Source: Hydrogenophilales bacterium
GTDB lineage: Bacteria; Pseudomonadota; Gammaproteobacteria; Burkholderiales; Thiobacillaceae
Assembly (NCBI GenBank): GCA_016719465.1
Contig: JADJYY010000011.1
Span: 62,001-126,000 of the forward strand
Direction: 5' to 3'
DNA: 64,000 nt
Shown here: positions 25,120 through 32,530 of the stretch, piece by piece
Position numbering within the stretch: the first letter of the stretch is position 1
How the letters are laid out: each line of letters begins with the position of its first letter
Made by a program: the position numbers and the translations under genes
Notes under the pieces: generated by a model
What the model was told of the DNA's origin: nothing
Databases searched by the model: none
What the model saw: only the letters and a program-made list of their open reading frames with translations

Positions 25120-27015
25120 TCAAAGCAGGGGGACGAGGCACAACGGCAGCCACCAGGGTATCTCCTGCTTGATGGTGACGGGCAAACCGGCGCTGGCCGG
25201 GCTCTCCACGCCTTCCGCGCCGATGGCGACGACGCGCAGCCAGTATTCGCCGGGCTCCGGTTTCGCCATGGCCAGGCTGGGCGTGTCCACCTCCCGCCTG
25301 AACGCGGATTGGGTGAATCGGACATCCCTGGCCAGTTCCACCCGGTAGGCGGCGGCGTCGCCCCGCCAGCCGACCAGCAACTGATCGCCTTCCACCCGCG
25401 CGTTCAGTTCGACGGGCGCGGCCGGCGGCAGGATGATCGGGCTGGCGGCGCTCCAGGCGCCGGCCTGGCCATCCGCCTCCAGGCCCCGTGCGCGCCAGTA
25501 ATACTTGCCGGGCTTCAGCGCCTCGGAAGTGGCGGTCTTGTCGGTTTCCCGCGCCACGACGGGATCCTTCAAGTCGGCGTTGGCGCCCACCTCGATGGCG
25601 TAGCGCGCGGCCCCCATGGCCGCGCTCCAGGAGAACTGGGCGCGCCCGCCGTCCGCCCTGGCTTCGCCGCCGGCCGGCGCGCCCGGCAGGGGTTGCACGC
25701 GGAAGGCCCGGTGGGCGCTCCAGAGGTGGGTCCTGCCGGCTTCGTCCAGGCTGGCCAGCCGCCAGTGCCATTCCCCGTCGGGCAGGGTTTCGGCGTGTCG
25801 CAGGGTTGCCGGCAGGCGGCGTTCCAGCACGCCGTTGTCGAATTCCGGCGTGGGCGCGATCTGAAGCAGGTAGCCGTGGGCGTCGGCCGCCGCCGCCCAC
25901 TCCAGGGCCACGTCGTTGCGGTAAAGGCGTTCTCCCAGGGTCGGCGAGGTGATGAGAGGCGGCAGCGGACGGGCGTCCAGGGTAAAGGCATGCAGGGTGT
26001 CGAAGCCTTCCAGGCCGGCTTCGTCCACGGCCCTGACCCGCAGGACATAGTCGCCGTCGGGGAGGTCCTCGTCCCATTGGGCGGCGGGGCCGGGGAACAG
26101 GCCTTCCAGCAGGATGCCGCGGAAGTCCGCGTCCGCCGCGATCTGGGCGCGCCAGGCGGCGGCGGGCATGTTGGGCGTCCAGGCGAAAGACAGGGGCAGG
26201 CGCCGCACCGTGGCCGGCAGTCCCGCCAGATTGGGTTTGGGGCGCAAGGCCCGGGGCGGGGCGGGGGGCTTGCCAGCCTCGGCGACGGTGCCGAAGCCCC
26301 CTTCCACGCGCACTTCCCGCCCCTGGGCGGCCACGGCCACGGCGCCTTCCAGCACTTCGTTGGCCAGGCGCCGGCCGTCCTCGGAGACGTTCAGACGGAA
26401 GCCGGTGCCGCGCAGGCCCGCCACCGCCACCGGCGTGCGCACGCTGAACCCGCCCGCCGGGGCCCGCTGCCTGGCGGCGCTGGCTTCGAGCCGGCCGCTG
26501 TCCAGGCTGAGCTCGGTGGAGACCATGCCGGTCTTGCCATAGGCGGCAAGGCGGCCGAAGCCGAGCTTGCTGGAGGCCTGCTGGGTGAGAACGGTGCCGT
26601 CGGCGAAGCGATAGGTGGCGCTGCCGCGGGGACCGGTCAGCACGGTTTCGCCGCCCTGGAGCCGGGCGCCGGCCTGGAGCGGCTGGAATGGGCCGTCGGC
26701 GGTTTTGTAGCGGGCGTTGCCCGTCACCGCGGTGACCGTGACCGGGGCCGGTGTCACCTTGAGCAGTTCGACGGGAATTTTGATGCGGGTGTTGGCGGGC
26801 AGCAGCTTGGGCAGGGGCACGCCGTTGGCGGCCTGGACCTTGGGCCAGTCCCCGGGGTTCTTGAGGTAGGTCTGGCCGATTTGGCTCAGGGTGTCACCCG
26901 GATAGGTGAGATACAGCCAGTCGGCGGCGGACGCGGAAGCTGTCACGAGACAGGCGGCGAGGCAGGCGGCGAGGGCGGTGCTCAGGGTCGGGTTGATGCG
27001 CATGGCAGGGCTCAT
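25120..27015 (-). CDS. secreted LysM-FecR domain protein with fibronectin-like repeats
   Basis: A 631-residue exported protein. Signal peptide ends near TASASA; a LysM peptidoglycan-binding motif follows (YLTYPGDTLSQIGQTYLKNP, then WPKVQAANGV); next a FecR-like beta domain (about 115-250: LQGGETVLTGPRGSATYRF, SVRTPVAVAGLRGTGFR). The second half has repeated beta modules with alternating Trp/Tyr motifs (for example GDYVLRVRAVDEAGLEG, GEWHWRLASLDEAGRT, GKYYWRARGLEADGQAG, GEYWLRVVAIGAEGVES), resembling fibronectin-type repeats. It ends in a short hydrophobic run (IPWWLPLCLVPLL). The start at 27015 has GGGAAG eight bases upstream. Probably a cell-envelope protein; function unknown. It is divergent from the HD gene. 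Confidence 0.85.
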   Translation of the reverse strand: MSPAMRINPTLSTALAACLAACLVTASASAADWLYLTYPGDTLSQIGQTYLKNPGDWPKVQAANGVPLPKLLPANTRIKIPVELLKVTPAPVTVTAVTGNARYKTADGPFQPLQAGARLQGGETVLTGPRGSATYRFADGTVLTQQASSKLGFGRLAAYGKTGMVSTELSLDSGRLEASAARQRAPAGGFSVRTPVAVAGLRGTGFRLNVSEDGRRLANEVLEGAVAVAAQGREVRVEGGFGTVAEAGKPPAPPRALRPKPNLAGLPATVRRLPLSFAWTPNMPAAAWRAQIAADADFRGILLEGLFPGPAAQWDEDLPDGDYVLRVRAVDEAGLEGFDTLHAFTLDARPLPPLITSPTLGERLYRNDVALEWAAAADAHGYLLQIAPTPEFDNGVLERRLPATLRHAETLPDGEWHWRLASLDEAGRTHLWSAHRAFRVQPLPGAPAGGEARADGGRAQFSWSAAMGAARYAIEVGANADLKDPVVARETDKTATSEALKPGKYYWRARGLEADGQAGAWSAASPIILPPAAPVELNARVEGDQLLVGWRGDAAAYRVELARDVRFTQSAFRREVDTPSLAMAKPEPGEYWLRVVAIGAEGVESPASAGLPVTIKQEIPWWLPLCLVPLL

Positions 27016-27103
27016 ACGATAAGCTTCCCTTGCACTATAAGCGGTTGGCTTAGGGTTAGGCACCAAAGAAGTGCGATAGAGGTGTGAACAGGAGGATTGA
27101 ACC

Positions 27104-27214
27104 ATGCAGACCGGCTACGCGCCGTTGTCATTCCCCGACCTGGCCACGCGACGGGGCGCGCCCGGGCTGATGCGCGACCCGGTGGACCCGGAACCGCTCC
27201 GGGGCGGGCGATGA
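27104..27214 (+). CDS. 36-codon upstream ORF coupled to the HD gene
   Basis: Starts at an ATG with AGGAGG (27090-27095) eight bases upstream, the best ribosome site in the neighbourhood, and encodes a 36-residue peptide (MQTGYAPLSFPDLATR at its start). Its stop overlaps the ATG of the HD-domain gene in an ATGA arrangement, so ribosomes finishing it could reinitiate on the HD gene, whose own ribosome site (GGGGCGGGCG) is poorer. No similarity recognised. It may be a leader peptide; alternatively it shows that the true start of the HD protein lies elsewhere because of a frameshift. Confidence 0.45.
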   Translation: MQTGYAPLSFPDLATRRGAPGLMRDPVDPEPLRGGR

Positions 27215-28584
27215 GGGTGGATACGGGGGATTTGCTCGAGCGGGCGCGCGTGTTCGCCACCCAGGCCCATCAGCGCATCGACCATCGCCGCAAGTACAGC
27301 AAGCAGCCCTACGACGTGCACCTGGGGGCCGTGGCGGAGCTGGTGGCGACGGTCAGCGATGATGCCGAGATGCTGGCGGCGGCCTGGCTGCACGACATCG
27401 TGGAGGACACCCCCGTGACCCTCGAGGAAGTGGAACGGGAATTCGGCCCGGGCGTGGCGAGCCTGGTGAAGGAACTCACCGATGTCAGCCGCCCCGGCGA
27501 CGGCAACCGGGCCGCCCGCAAGGCCATCGATCGGGGCCATCTGGCGAGGGCATCCCCGCGCGCCAAGACCATCAAGCTCGCGGATCTTTGCGATAACGCC
27601 CGCGACATCTGCGGCGCGGACGCGAAATTTGCCCGGGTCTTCCTGGGCGAAATGGCGGCCTTGCTGGGCGTGCTGGGCGAGGGAGACGGCCGCATGCTGG
27701 CCAAGGCCCGCCGGGTGCATGAGACGTGCATGGCGCGATTGCGCGGCCAGCCCGAGCCGGAAGCTTCGCGGGCGCCGGCATACAGCGAGGAACAGGCCGA
27801 CCAGCGGCGGGCCGTCTGGCGGCAGATGAACACCTTCAGCGTGCGGGATCTGGCCAGGCCCCTGCGCTCCCTGGACGCCGATCAGCCCGTGTCGGCGGCA
27901 TCCGCCCTGATGGCGGCAAGCGGCACCCCGGTCCTCGGCCTGCGGCGTGAGGGCCGGGTGGAAGGCTATGTGCGCCGCGAGGATCTGACCGAGACGGGCG
28001 CCTGCGACCAGGTCTGGCGCCCCATCGACGCGGATCAGGTTCTCGACAACGCGGCCCCCCTGAGCGCCATGGTGCAGGTGCTCACCCGGCACGAGTACGC
28101 CTTCGTGAGGATGCTGGGCCAGATTGGCGGCGTGCTCGCCAGGGAGGATATCCAGAAACCCATCGGTCGCATGTGGTTGTTCGGCATGGTGACCCTGGTG
28201 GAATTGATGTTCGTCGAACGCATTCGCGAACGCTGGCCCGATGGCGCCTGGCAGGCGCTGCTTTCGCCGGGGCGCCTGGACAAGGCGCGCCTGTTGCGGG
28301 GAGAGCGCGAGCGCCGGGGGCAGGCGGCCGAACTCCTGGAATGTCTCCAGCTCTCCGACAAGGCCGTGATCCTGATGGAGGAACCCGACCTGCTGGTGGA
28401 GCTGGGATTCCGCAGCAAGCGCGCCGCCGAGGCCAACCTCAAGGAACTGGAATCCCTGCGCAACCACATCGCCCATACCCAGGACGTGGTCAGCCATCAC
28501 TGGCACCAGATCGCCCGCATCAGCCGGCGTTTCGACGAGGCCCTGATGGACCACCCCACGCCACCCGGGCGAGCCTTGCCTTAG
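27211..28584 (+). CDS. HD-domain protein, SpoT/MESH1-like (p)ppGpp hydrolase fold, with C-terminal CBS-like region
   Basis: A 457-residue cytoplasmic protein. The N-terminal about 180 residues match the hydrolase half of RelA/SpoT enzymes: RRKYSKQPYDVHLGAVAEL, the metal site HDIVEDT (His61, Asp62, Glu65, Asp66) in HDxxED form, and KTIKLADLCDNARDI. No synthetase domain is present. Residues about 200-330 look like a CBS pair (VRDLARPLRSLDADQPVSAA and RPIDADQVLDNAAPLSAMVQ), followed by a helical C-terminus. It may be a small-alarmone hydrolase gated by nucleotide binding; substrate is inferred from fold only. A strongly started 36-codon ORF overlaps its ATG. Confidence 0.8.
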   Translation: MRVDTGDLLERARVFATQAHQRIDHRRKYSKQPYDVHLGAVAELVATVSDDAEMLAAAWLHDIVEDTPVTLEEVEREFGPGVASLVKELTDVSRPGDGNRAARKAIDRGHLARASPRAKTIKLADLCDNARDICGADAKFARVFLGEMAALLGVLGEGDGRMLAKARRVHETCMARLRGQPEPEASRAPAYSEEQADQRRAVWRQMNTFSVRDLARPLRSLDADQPVSAASALMAASGTPVLGLRREGRVEGYVRREDLTETGACDQVWRPIDADQVLDNAAPLSAMVQVLTRHEYAFVRMLGQIGGVLAREDIQKPIGRMWLFGMVTLVELMFVERIRERWPDGAWQALLSPGRLDKARLLRGERERRGQAAELLECLQLSDKAVILMEEPDLLVELGFRSKRAAEANLKELESLRNHIAHTQDVVSHHWHQIARISRRFDEALMDHPTPPGRALP

Positions 28585-28649
28585 CAGCCTGTCGGACTTT
28601 GGACGTGGGTGCGCCGGTGCCGCATGACCGCCCGGCCCTGAGACTCGGC

Positions 28650-28671
28650 GGCGATGCCCCTGGGCATCGCC
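28650..28671. terminator. perfect hairpin between convergent genes, without T run
   Basis: GGCGATGCCC (28650-28659) pairs perfectly with GGGCATCGCC (28662-28671) with a two-base loop. It overlaps the stop codon of the minus-strand gene and lies 66 bases after the HD gene. There is no T tract on either strand, so it is a weak terminator or an RNA-stabilising hairpin for both convergent transcripts. Confidence 0.4.
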
Positions 28672-29153
28672 TATTGCCCGCCGCGGCCTTTCCCCTCGTA
28701 GCGCCACCAGTCATCAACCGCGGGCTTCTCGACCGGCGTCTCGACGGCCTTGTCCACTGGTACGGGCGGCTTTTCGACATTCAATGCGCAGACGAGCAGG
28801 AGCATGGCTTGCCCGAGGGTGCCCGGCGCCAGATTCTTCCATGGCGTCGGCGAGTCATCGCGCGCCAGGGTTTCCCCCATCGCGAAAGGCTCGGAATGGT
28901 CGCTGAAGGAGAGCACCCGGTTCCGCTCCGCCTTGCAGTCGTATTCCTCCAGGGCGCGGGCGGACTGCTTGCCCACCTTGTTTTTCTCCTTGAGGTTCAT
29001 CAGCGTCGAGATCCGGCGCAGGTCGCCGTCCTTTTGCAGGCTTTGCGGATCGAGGTAAAAAATCGTGCCGCCCGCGGTTTTGTTGATGACCACCCACTCG
29101 GCCCACGCCTGAGACGCGAGGAAACATAAAAAGATTGGCAGTATTGCCCGCAT
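28671..29153 (-). CDS. secreted surface-adhesin-E-like protein
   Basis: A 160-residue exported protein. Signal peptide residues 1-19 (MRAILPIFLCFLASQAWA). The mature part follows the pattern of the surface-adhesin-E-like family widespread in betaproteobacteria: AEWVVINKTAGGTIFYLDPQ, LRRISTLMNLKE, ALEEYDCKAERNRVLSFS, then PWKNLAPGTLGQAMLLLVCA. The Cys of EYDC and the late LVCA cysteine probably form the family disulfide. A Pro/Lys-rich tail follows. Molecular role is unknown; family members are small periplasmic or surface proteins. AAAGG precedes the ATG at 29153. Confidence 0.75.
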   Translation of the reverse strand: MRAILPIFLCFLASQAWAEWVVINKTAGGTIFYLDPQSLQKDGDLRRISTLMNLKEKNKVGKQSARALEEYDCKAERNRVLSFSDHSEPFAMGETLARDDSPTPWKNLAPGTLGQAMLLLVCALNVEKPPVPVDKAVETPVEKPAVDDWWRYEGKGRGGQ

Positions 29154-29194
29154 GATGGCCTTTCGCCGTGAGGGATGTCGGGGGTTCACTAATA

Positions 29195-29350
29195 TTCTTG
29201 AAAGCAATGCCATCCGTAAAGAAGGCGGCAAACCTCTCCCCACCCCAGCCCTCCCCGTGAACGGGGAGGGAGCCAGCACCTCCCCCGCATGCGGGGGAGG
29301 CCGGCAGGGGGAGTGCAGTGGCTTTACTTTCGGCTTTACTTTCGCATGGA
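29195..29350. repeat. palindromic MITE-like repeat, copy A (intergenic)
   Basis: Begins TTCTTGAAAGCAATGCCAT and ends near GTGGCTTTACTTTCGG then CTTTACTTTCGCA, which are imperfect inverted ends. Inside are two perfect 10-bp stem palindromes: CCCTCCCCGT/ACGGGGAGGG (29249-29270) and CCTCCCCCGC/GCGGGGGAGG (29279-29300). It shares these ends with copy B near 40.5 kb, and shares the second palindrome plus a CCCCAGCCCTCC core with the coaX insert near 58.6 kb. No ORF. It sits between two minus-strand genes. Confidence 0.75.
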
Positions 29351-29434
29351 TCAGTAACACTTGATCGCAGACCACTCCATCAAGGCCCGGTTCTGCCCGT
29401 TGCCTGTCGCGACTCTTCAGACGATTGCCCACCC

Positions 29435-29872
29435 TCAGCGGGGCTTGGGGACGGGTTTTGGCTTGATCGGCGGCTGCGGAGGTCTAGCCGGCGGACGCTG
29501 GATGACCGGCGGGTAATAGATCGTCCGGGGAACATAAACCGGTTTCTCGATCACGATCGGCGGGGGCGGTTCCATCGCGCGAAGCCGGGCTTCCTCGGCT
29601 TTCTGCGCCGCTTCCTGCTCGACGCGCTTTTTCTCCAGTTCGCGACCTTGCTCGTCCACGCGCTGGGCCAGTTCCCTGGCTTGCCGGACCTCATCCGGGG
29701 CGGGTGGCGGCTCCACCTTGAGTTTCTCGGCGTGGACGCTCGCCGGCGGCGGGGTGGAGGAATAGGTCACCTGCCCCTCGCTGTCCACCGATTTATAGAT
29801 TTCTTCGGCATGGGCGGACTGCCAGGCAAGCAAGGCGAGCAGAAGGGGAAAAACGCGGGCTGAAGTCGGCAT
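29435..29872 (-). CDS. secreted DUF4124-domain protein with Pro-rich tail
   Basis: A 145-residue exported protein. Signal peptide ends WQSAHA; the mature N-terminus EEIYKSVDSEGQVTYSSTPP is a typical DUF4124 start (short beta hairpin with a Gly-x-Val-x-Tyr-Ser-like core). A charged helical middle (RQARELAQRVDEQGRELEKK) and a Pro/Arg-rich C-terminus (RPPARPPQPPIKPKPVPKPR) follow. Function unknown for the family. The ATG at 29872 is preferred because the signal peptide begins there; the 52-codon extension upstream is atypical. Confidence 0.75.
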   Translation of the reverse strand: MPTSARVFPLLLALLAWQSAHAEEIYKSVDSEGQVTYSSTPPPASVHAEKLKVEPPPAPDEVRQARELAQRVDEQGRELEKKRVEQEAAQKAEEARLRAMEPPPPIVIEKPVYVPRTIYYPPVIQRPPARPPQPPIKPKPVPKPR

Positions 29873-29966
29873 GGAAGCGAACGGATGGCACCAGTGTCGA
29901 TGGGATCGTGATTGAAGGATAGGCGAGAATCGGGACAGGCGGAAACCAGCTCCCCGCAAGGTCGGT

Positions 29967-30006
29967 GAAATCCCCCGCCATCCCACTTTGATAAAGGGGG
30001 AAGTCA
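29967..30006. repeat. short inverted repeat of the CCCCC...GGGGG type
   Basis: GAAATCCCCC (from 29967) and GGGGGAAG (29996-30003) flank a CTTTGATAAAG core, giving an imperfect palindrome. It resembles short dispersed palindromes common in bacterial intergenic DNA. It lies in the 319-base gap between the DUF4124 gene and mlaA; besides it and the mlaA terminator nothing else is evident there. Confidence 0.35.
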
Positions 30007-30056
30007 CGTCGGCGAGCGGTTGCGGCACAAATTATTCGCCAACCTGAACAGAGCCC

Positions 30057-30094
30057 CCAAAAAAAACCGCGCCGGCACTGACGCGCGGCGCGGT
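30057..30094 (-). terminator. rho-independent terminator downstream of mlaA
   Basis: On the minus strand ACCGCGCC pairs with GGCGCGGT (plus-strand 30066-30073 and 30087-30094) across a 13-base loop and is followed by a run of eight to nine T. It lies about 100 bases after the mlaA stop and closes the hydrolase-mlaA transcript. Confidence 0.7.
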
Positions 30095-30191
30095 CTCTCG
30101 GGTTCCGGCCCCTGCTTTACCGCATCGCTTTCACACAGCCCGGCTTTAGGGCGGGAAGGATGTCGGAGATAGGCACCGGAATTGGCGGAGC

Positions 30192-30965
30192 TTACCTGGC
30201 GATCTCGATCTCGCGCATCTTCAGGTACATGAGGCGGACCAGTTCGTATTCGAACGGGGAGCCCGTCTCGTAGTAGCGGAAGGCGATGTTGTCGCGGGTG
30301 TCGATCGTGTCGAGCGTGCGAACGGCGGCTTCATAGGTGCCGTCGTTGTGCTCGAAGAACAGCGGATCGATTTCACTGTTCACGTACATGTCCACCCCCT
30401 TGCCCACGGCGTCGCGCAGGTTGGACGGCCCCAGGATCGGCAACACCAGGTAGGGGCCGTTGCCGACGCCATAGCGCCCGAGGGTTTGACCGAAGTCCTC
30501 GTCGTGCCGGTTCAGGCCCAGCCGGGTGGCGGGATCCCATATGCCCAGGAGGCCCACCGTGGTGTTCACCACCAGGCGTCCGGCCGTCACCAGGCTGGCC
30601 TTCGGCTTCAACTGCAGGATCGAGTTGACCAGGTTTTCCACGTCCCCGATGTTCTGGAAGAAATTGTGCACGCCGCTCTTGACCGGATCCGGCGCCACGA
30701 AATCGTAGGCTTCCACCACCGGCAGGAGAATCGACCGATCAACCCAGGCATTGAAGTGATAGACACCGCGGTTGAAGCCTTCGATGGGGTCGCTCTGATC
30801 GATGGCAAAGGTCGCGTCGCTGGGCACGTTTTTCTCGAGGGTGCGCTGAGGTTCGATTTCGCCTTCGGTCTTGACCGGCGCCCCGCCGCAACCCGCCAGC
30901 ATGCCGATGACCAGGAGGGCGGCGAAACCGCGGGCAAATTGTGTTTTCTGGTGAAGAGGATTCAT
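30192..30965 (-). CDS. mlaA: MlaA (VacJ) outer-membrane lipid asymmetry lipoprotein
   Basis: A 257-residue lipoprotein that removes phospholipids from the outer leaflet of the outer membrane and passes them to the Mla pathway. Signal peptide with lipobox LAGC (Cys26), then the family pattern DPIEGFNRGVYHFNAWVDR, NFFQNIGDVENLVNSILQLK, GRLVVNTTVGLLGIWDPATR, DFGQTLGRYGVGNGPYLVLP and LGPSNLRDAVGKGVD. Length is usual. No other mla genes are in the window. It follows the alpha/beta hydrolase gene by 12 bases on the same strand and shares its transcript, ending at the terminator near 30060. Confidence 0.95.
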   Translation of the reverse strand: MNPLHQKTQFARGFAALLVIGMLAGCGGAPVKTEGEIEPQRTLEKNVPSDATFAIDQSDPIEGFNRGVYHFNAWVDRSILLPVVEAYDFVAPDPVKSGVHNFFQNIGDVENLVNSILQLKPKASLVTAGRLVVNTTVGLLGIWDPATRLGLNRHDEDFGQTLGRYGVGNGPYLVLPILGPSNLRDAVGKGVDMYVNSEIDPLFFEHNDGTYEAAVRTLDTIDTRDNIAFRYYETGSPFEYELVRLMYLKMREIEIAR

Positions 30966-30977
30966 GCTGGTCTGCCC

Positions 30978-32264
30978 TTATTTCTTGAAGTAATCGACCA
31001 GGTAGGTCACGTTGTCGCGATAGGCCATGTTGCCGCAGTGTCCGCCGCGCGGATAAATCTTGGCCCGGTTGCCGAATACCTGGCGGAAGAACTCGATCTC
31101 GCCCGGCGCGAGAATGATGTCGTCGGCGTTGTGCATGACGCCGATCTTGTCCGCGCCGCGCAGGTAGGGCTCGATGCTTTCCAGGCTGGATTCCCGGATC
31201 AGGCTGTCGCGGCTGCTGGCGGGTTCGAGTTCGCGGTAGAAGGGCACGTACAACTCGTCGAAGTAGTCGACAAAACTAGTGCGTGTCGCCACTTTGTAAT
31301 AGGGCGTGGTGCTCTCCGTCCTGCTGAACTTGTGGCCCTTGGGGACGATCCAGCCGCGCTGGGTGGCGAAGTCGGCAATGGTGGCCATGTTGGCCGACGA
31401 CAGGCGGAAACTGATGCCGATCAGGGCCTCCAGGACTTCAGGCTTGGCCGTCCTGCCTTCTTCCAGGTTCTTCTCGTAGATGCGGTAGAGGAACTCGTCA
31501 TTGAACTTCAGTTCGTCATCCTGGCTGTATACCTCGCTGAAGCGCTTCATGAGCTTGTCGAAGAAGGTATTGAAATCGGGCGCCGCGGGGCCGGGGACGT
31601 TCTTCGTCAGCATGCGGTCGAGGATGCCCACCGAGTGGTACAGGTTGACCGGCGGGTTGATCATCAGGACCTTCTTGAAGTTGAAGCGCTTCTTCTCCTC
31701 GTCCAGCTTGGCCACGAAGGCCGCGTTGGCGCCCCCCAGGCTGTAGCCGGTGACGTGGAAATCGGTGACCTCGACCTTGGCCTTGTTGGCTTCCCAGATC
31801 TTATCCATCACCTGGTAAAGGTCGGCCGCGTCCACCGAGGTCCGTCCCGGCATGCGGGTGGACGAGGCGGTCTGGATGAAGTTGGTGTAGGTGGGCGAAG
31901 CCAGCGAGATGACATGGAAGCCGGCGCCATACAGGGCGGCTTCCATCTGCCTCACCTTGGCGGACTTATGACTGCTGCCGGTGCCGGCGATCACGAAGAC
32001 CAGCGGGGCGGCCTTGTCCTGGGCGGTGATCGCGTACTGGAAGGAGCGCACCGCGACCGCGTCGGGGAGCTTGCGATCGGGGAAGATCACGATCTTCTTT
32101 TCCTTGCGCGGAATGTCGCGGGACACCGCGGCCTGGTCCGCCTTCGGCGTGCCCAGGACGGTCGCCACCAGCGGATCGGCGTAGGGGTAACCGTAGTCCT
32201 CGACGGCTGCCCAGGCGCCCGCGGCGAAGAAGAAAGACAGGAATATCAATAGCATTCGTGGCAC
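30978..32264 (-). CDS. exported alpha/beta hydrolase
   Basis: A 428-residue protein with signal peptide (MLLIFLSFFFAAGAWA) and an alpha/beta hydrolase fold: oxyanion region VFVIAGTGSSHKS, nucleophile elbow GYSLGGAN, and a late histidine in YPRGGHCGNMAY with the aspartate likely in MHNADDIILAPGE. It is probably a periplasmic lipase or esterase; the substrate is not evident. Its coupling to mlaA (12 bases) suggests lipid or envelope work. GTG at 32264 is taken as start because GGAGA lies seven bases upstream; the ATG three codons later is an alternative. Confidence 0.8.
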   Translation of the reverse strand: MPRMLLIFLSFFFAAGAWAAVEDYGYPYADPLVATVLGTPKADQAAVSRDIPRKEKKIVIFPDRKLPDAVAVRSFQYAITAQDKAAPLVFVIAGTGSSHKSAKVRQMEAALYGAGFHVISLASPTYTNFIQTASSTRMPGRTSVDAADLYQVMDKIWEANKAKVEVTDFHVTGYSLGGANAAFVAKLDEEKKRFNFKKVLMINPPVNLYHSVGILDRMLTKNVPGPAAPDFNTFFDKLMKRFSEVYSQDDELKFNDEFLYRIYEKNLEEGRTAKPEVLEALIGISFRLSSANMATIADFATQRGWIVPKGHKFSRTESTTPYYKVATRTSFVDYFDELYVPFYRELEPASSRDSLIRESSLESIEPYLRGADKIGVMHNADDIILAPGEIEFFRQVFGNRAKIYPRGGHCGNMAYRDNVTYLVDYFKK

Positions 32265-32375
32265 GTCAGATCTCCAAGCGAACCGGTTGTAAGGCGACGG
32301 TGGCGACAGGGGCGCAGGCCTCGGTCGCTACGCGACACCGCTGAAAAATACTGTCGGAGTCTATGGGATTTGGCG

Positions 32376-32396
32376 GCTAGTGGCTAGTGACTAGTG
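32376..32396. repeat. three tandem heptamers upstream of the efflux operon
   Basis: GCTAGTG, GCTAGTG and ACTAGTG in direct tandem, 135 bases before the efflux adaptor gene. Short tandem heptamers can be operator sites, but no regulator gene is adjacent. The rest of this 266-base gap holds no other clear signal. Confidence 0.4.
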
Positions 32397-32530
32397 GCGA
32401 GAACGCCCGCATTTCGCGCCGATTCTCGGGGGCACGCGCCCGGGCGGGGCGTTGTTGGGAGTCGCCACGGCGACTTGCGCGGTATAGCATGCCGGGGTCG
32501 TCCGCCGATCGGAATTACACTGGAGCCCTC

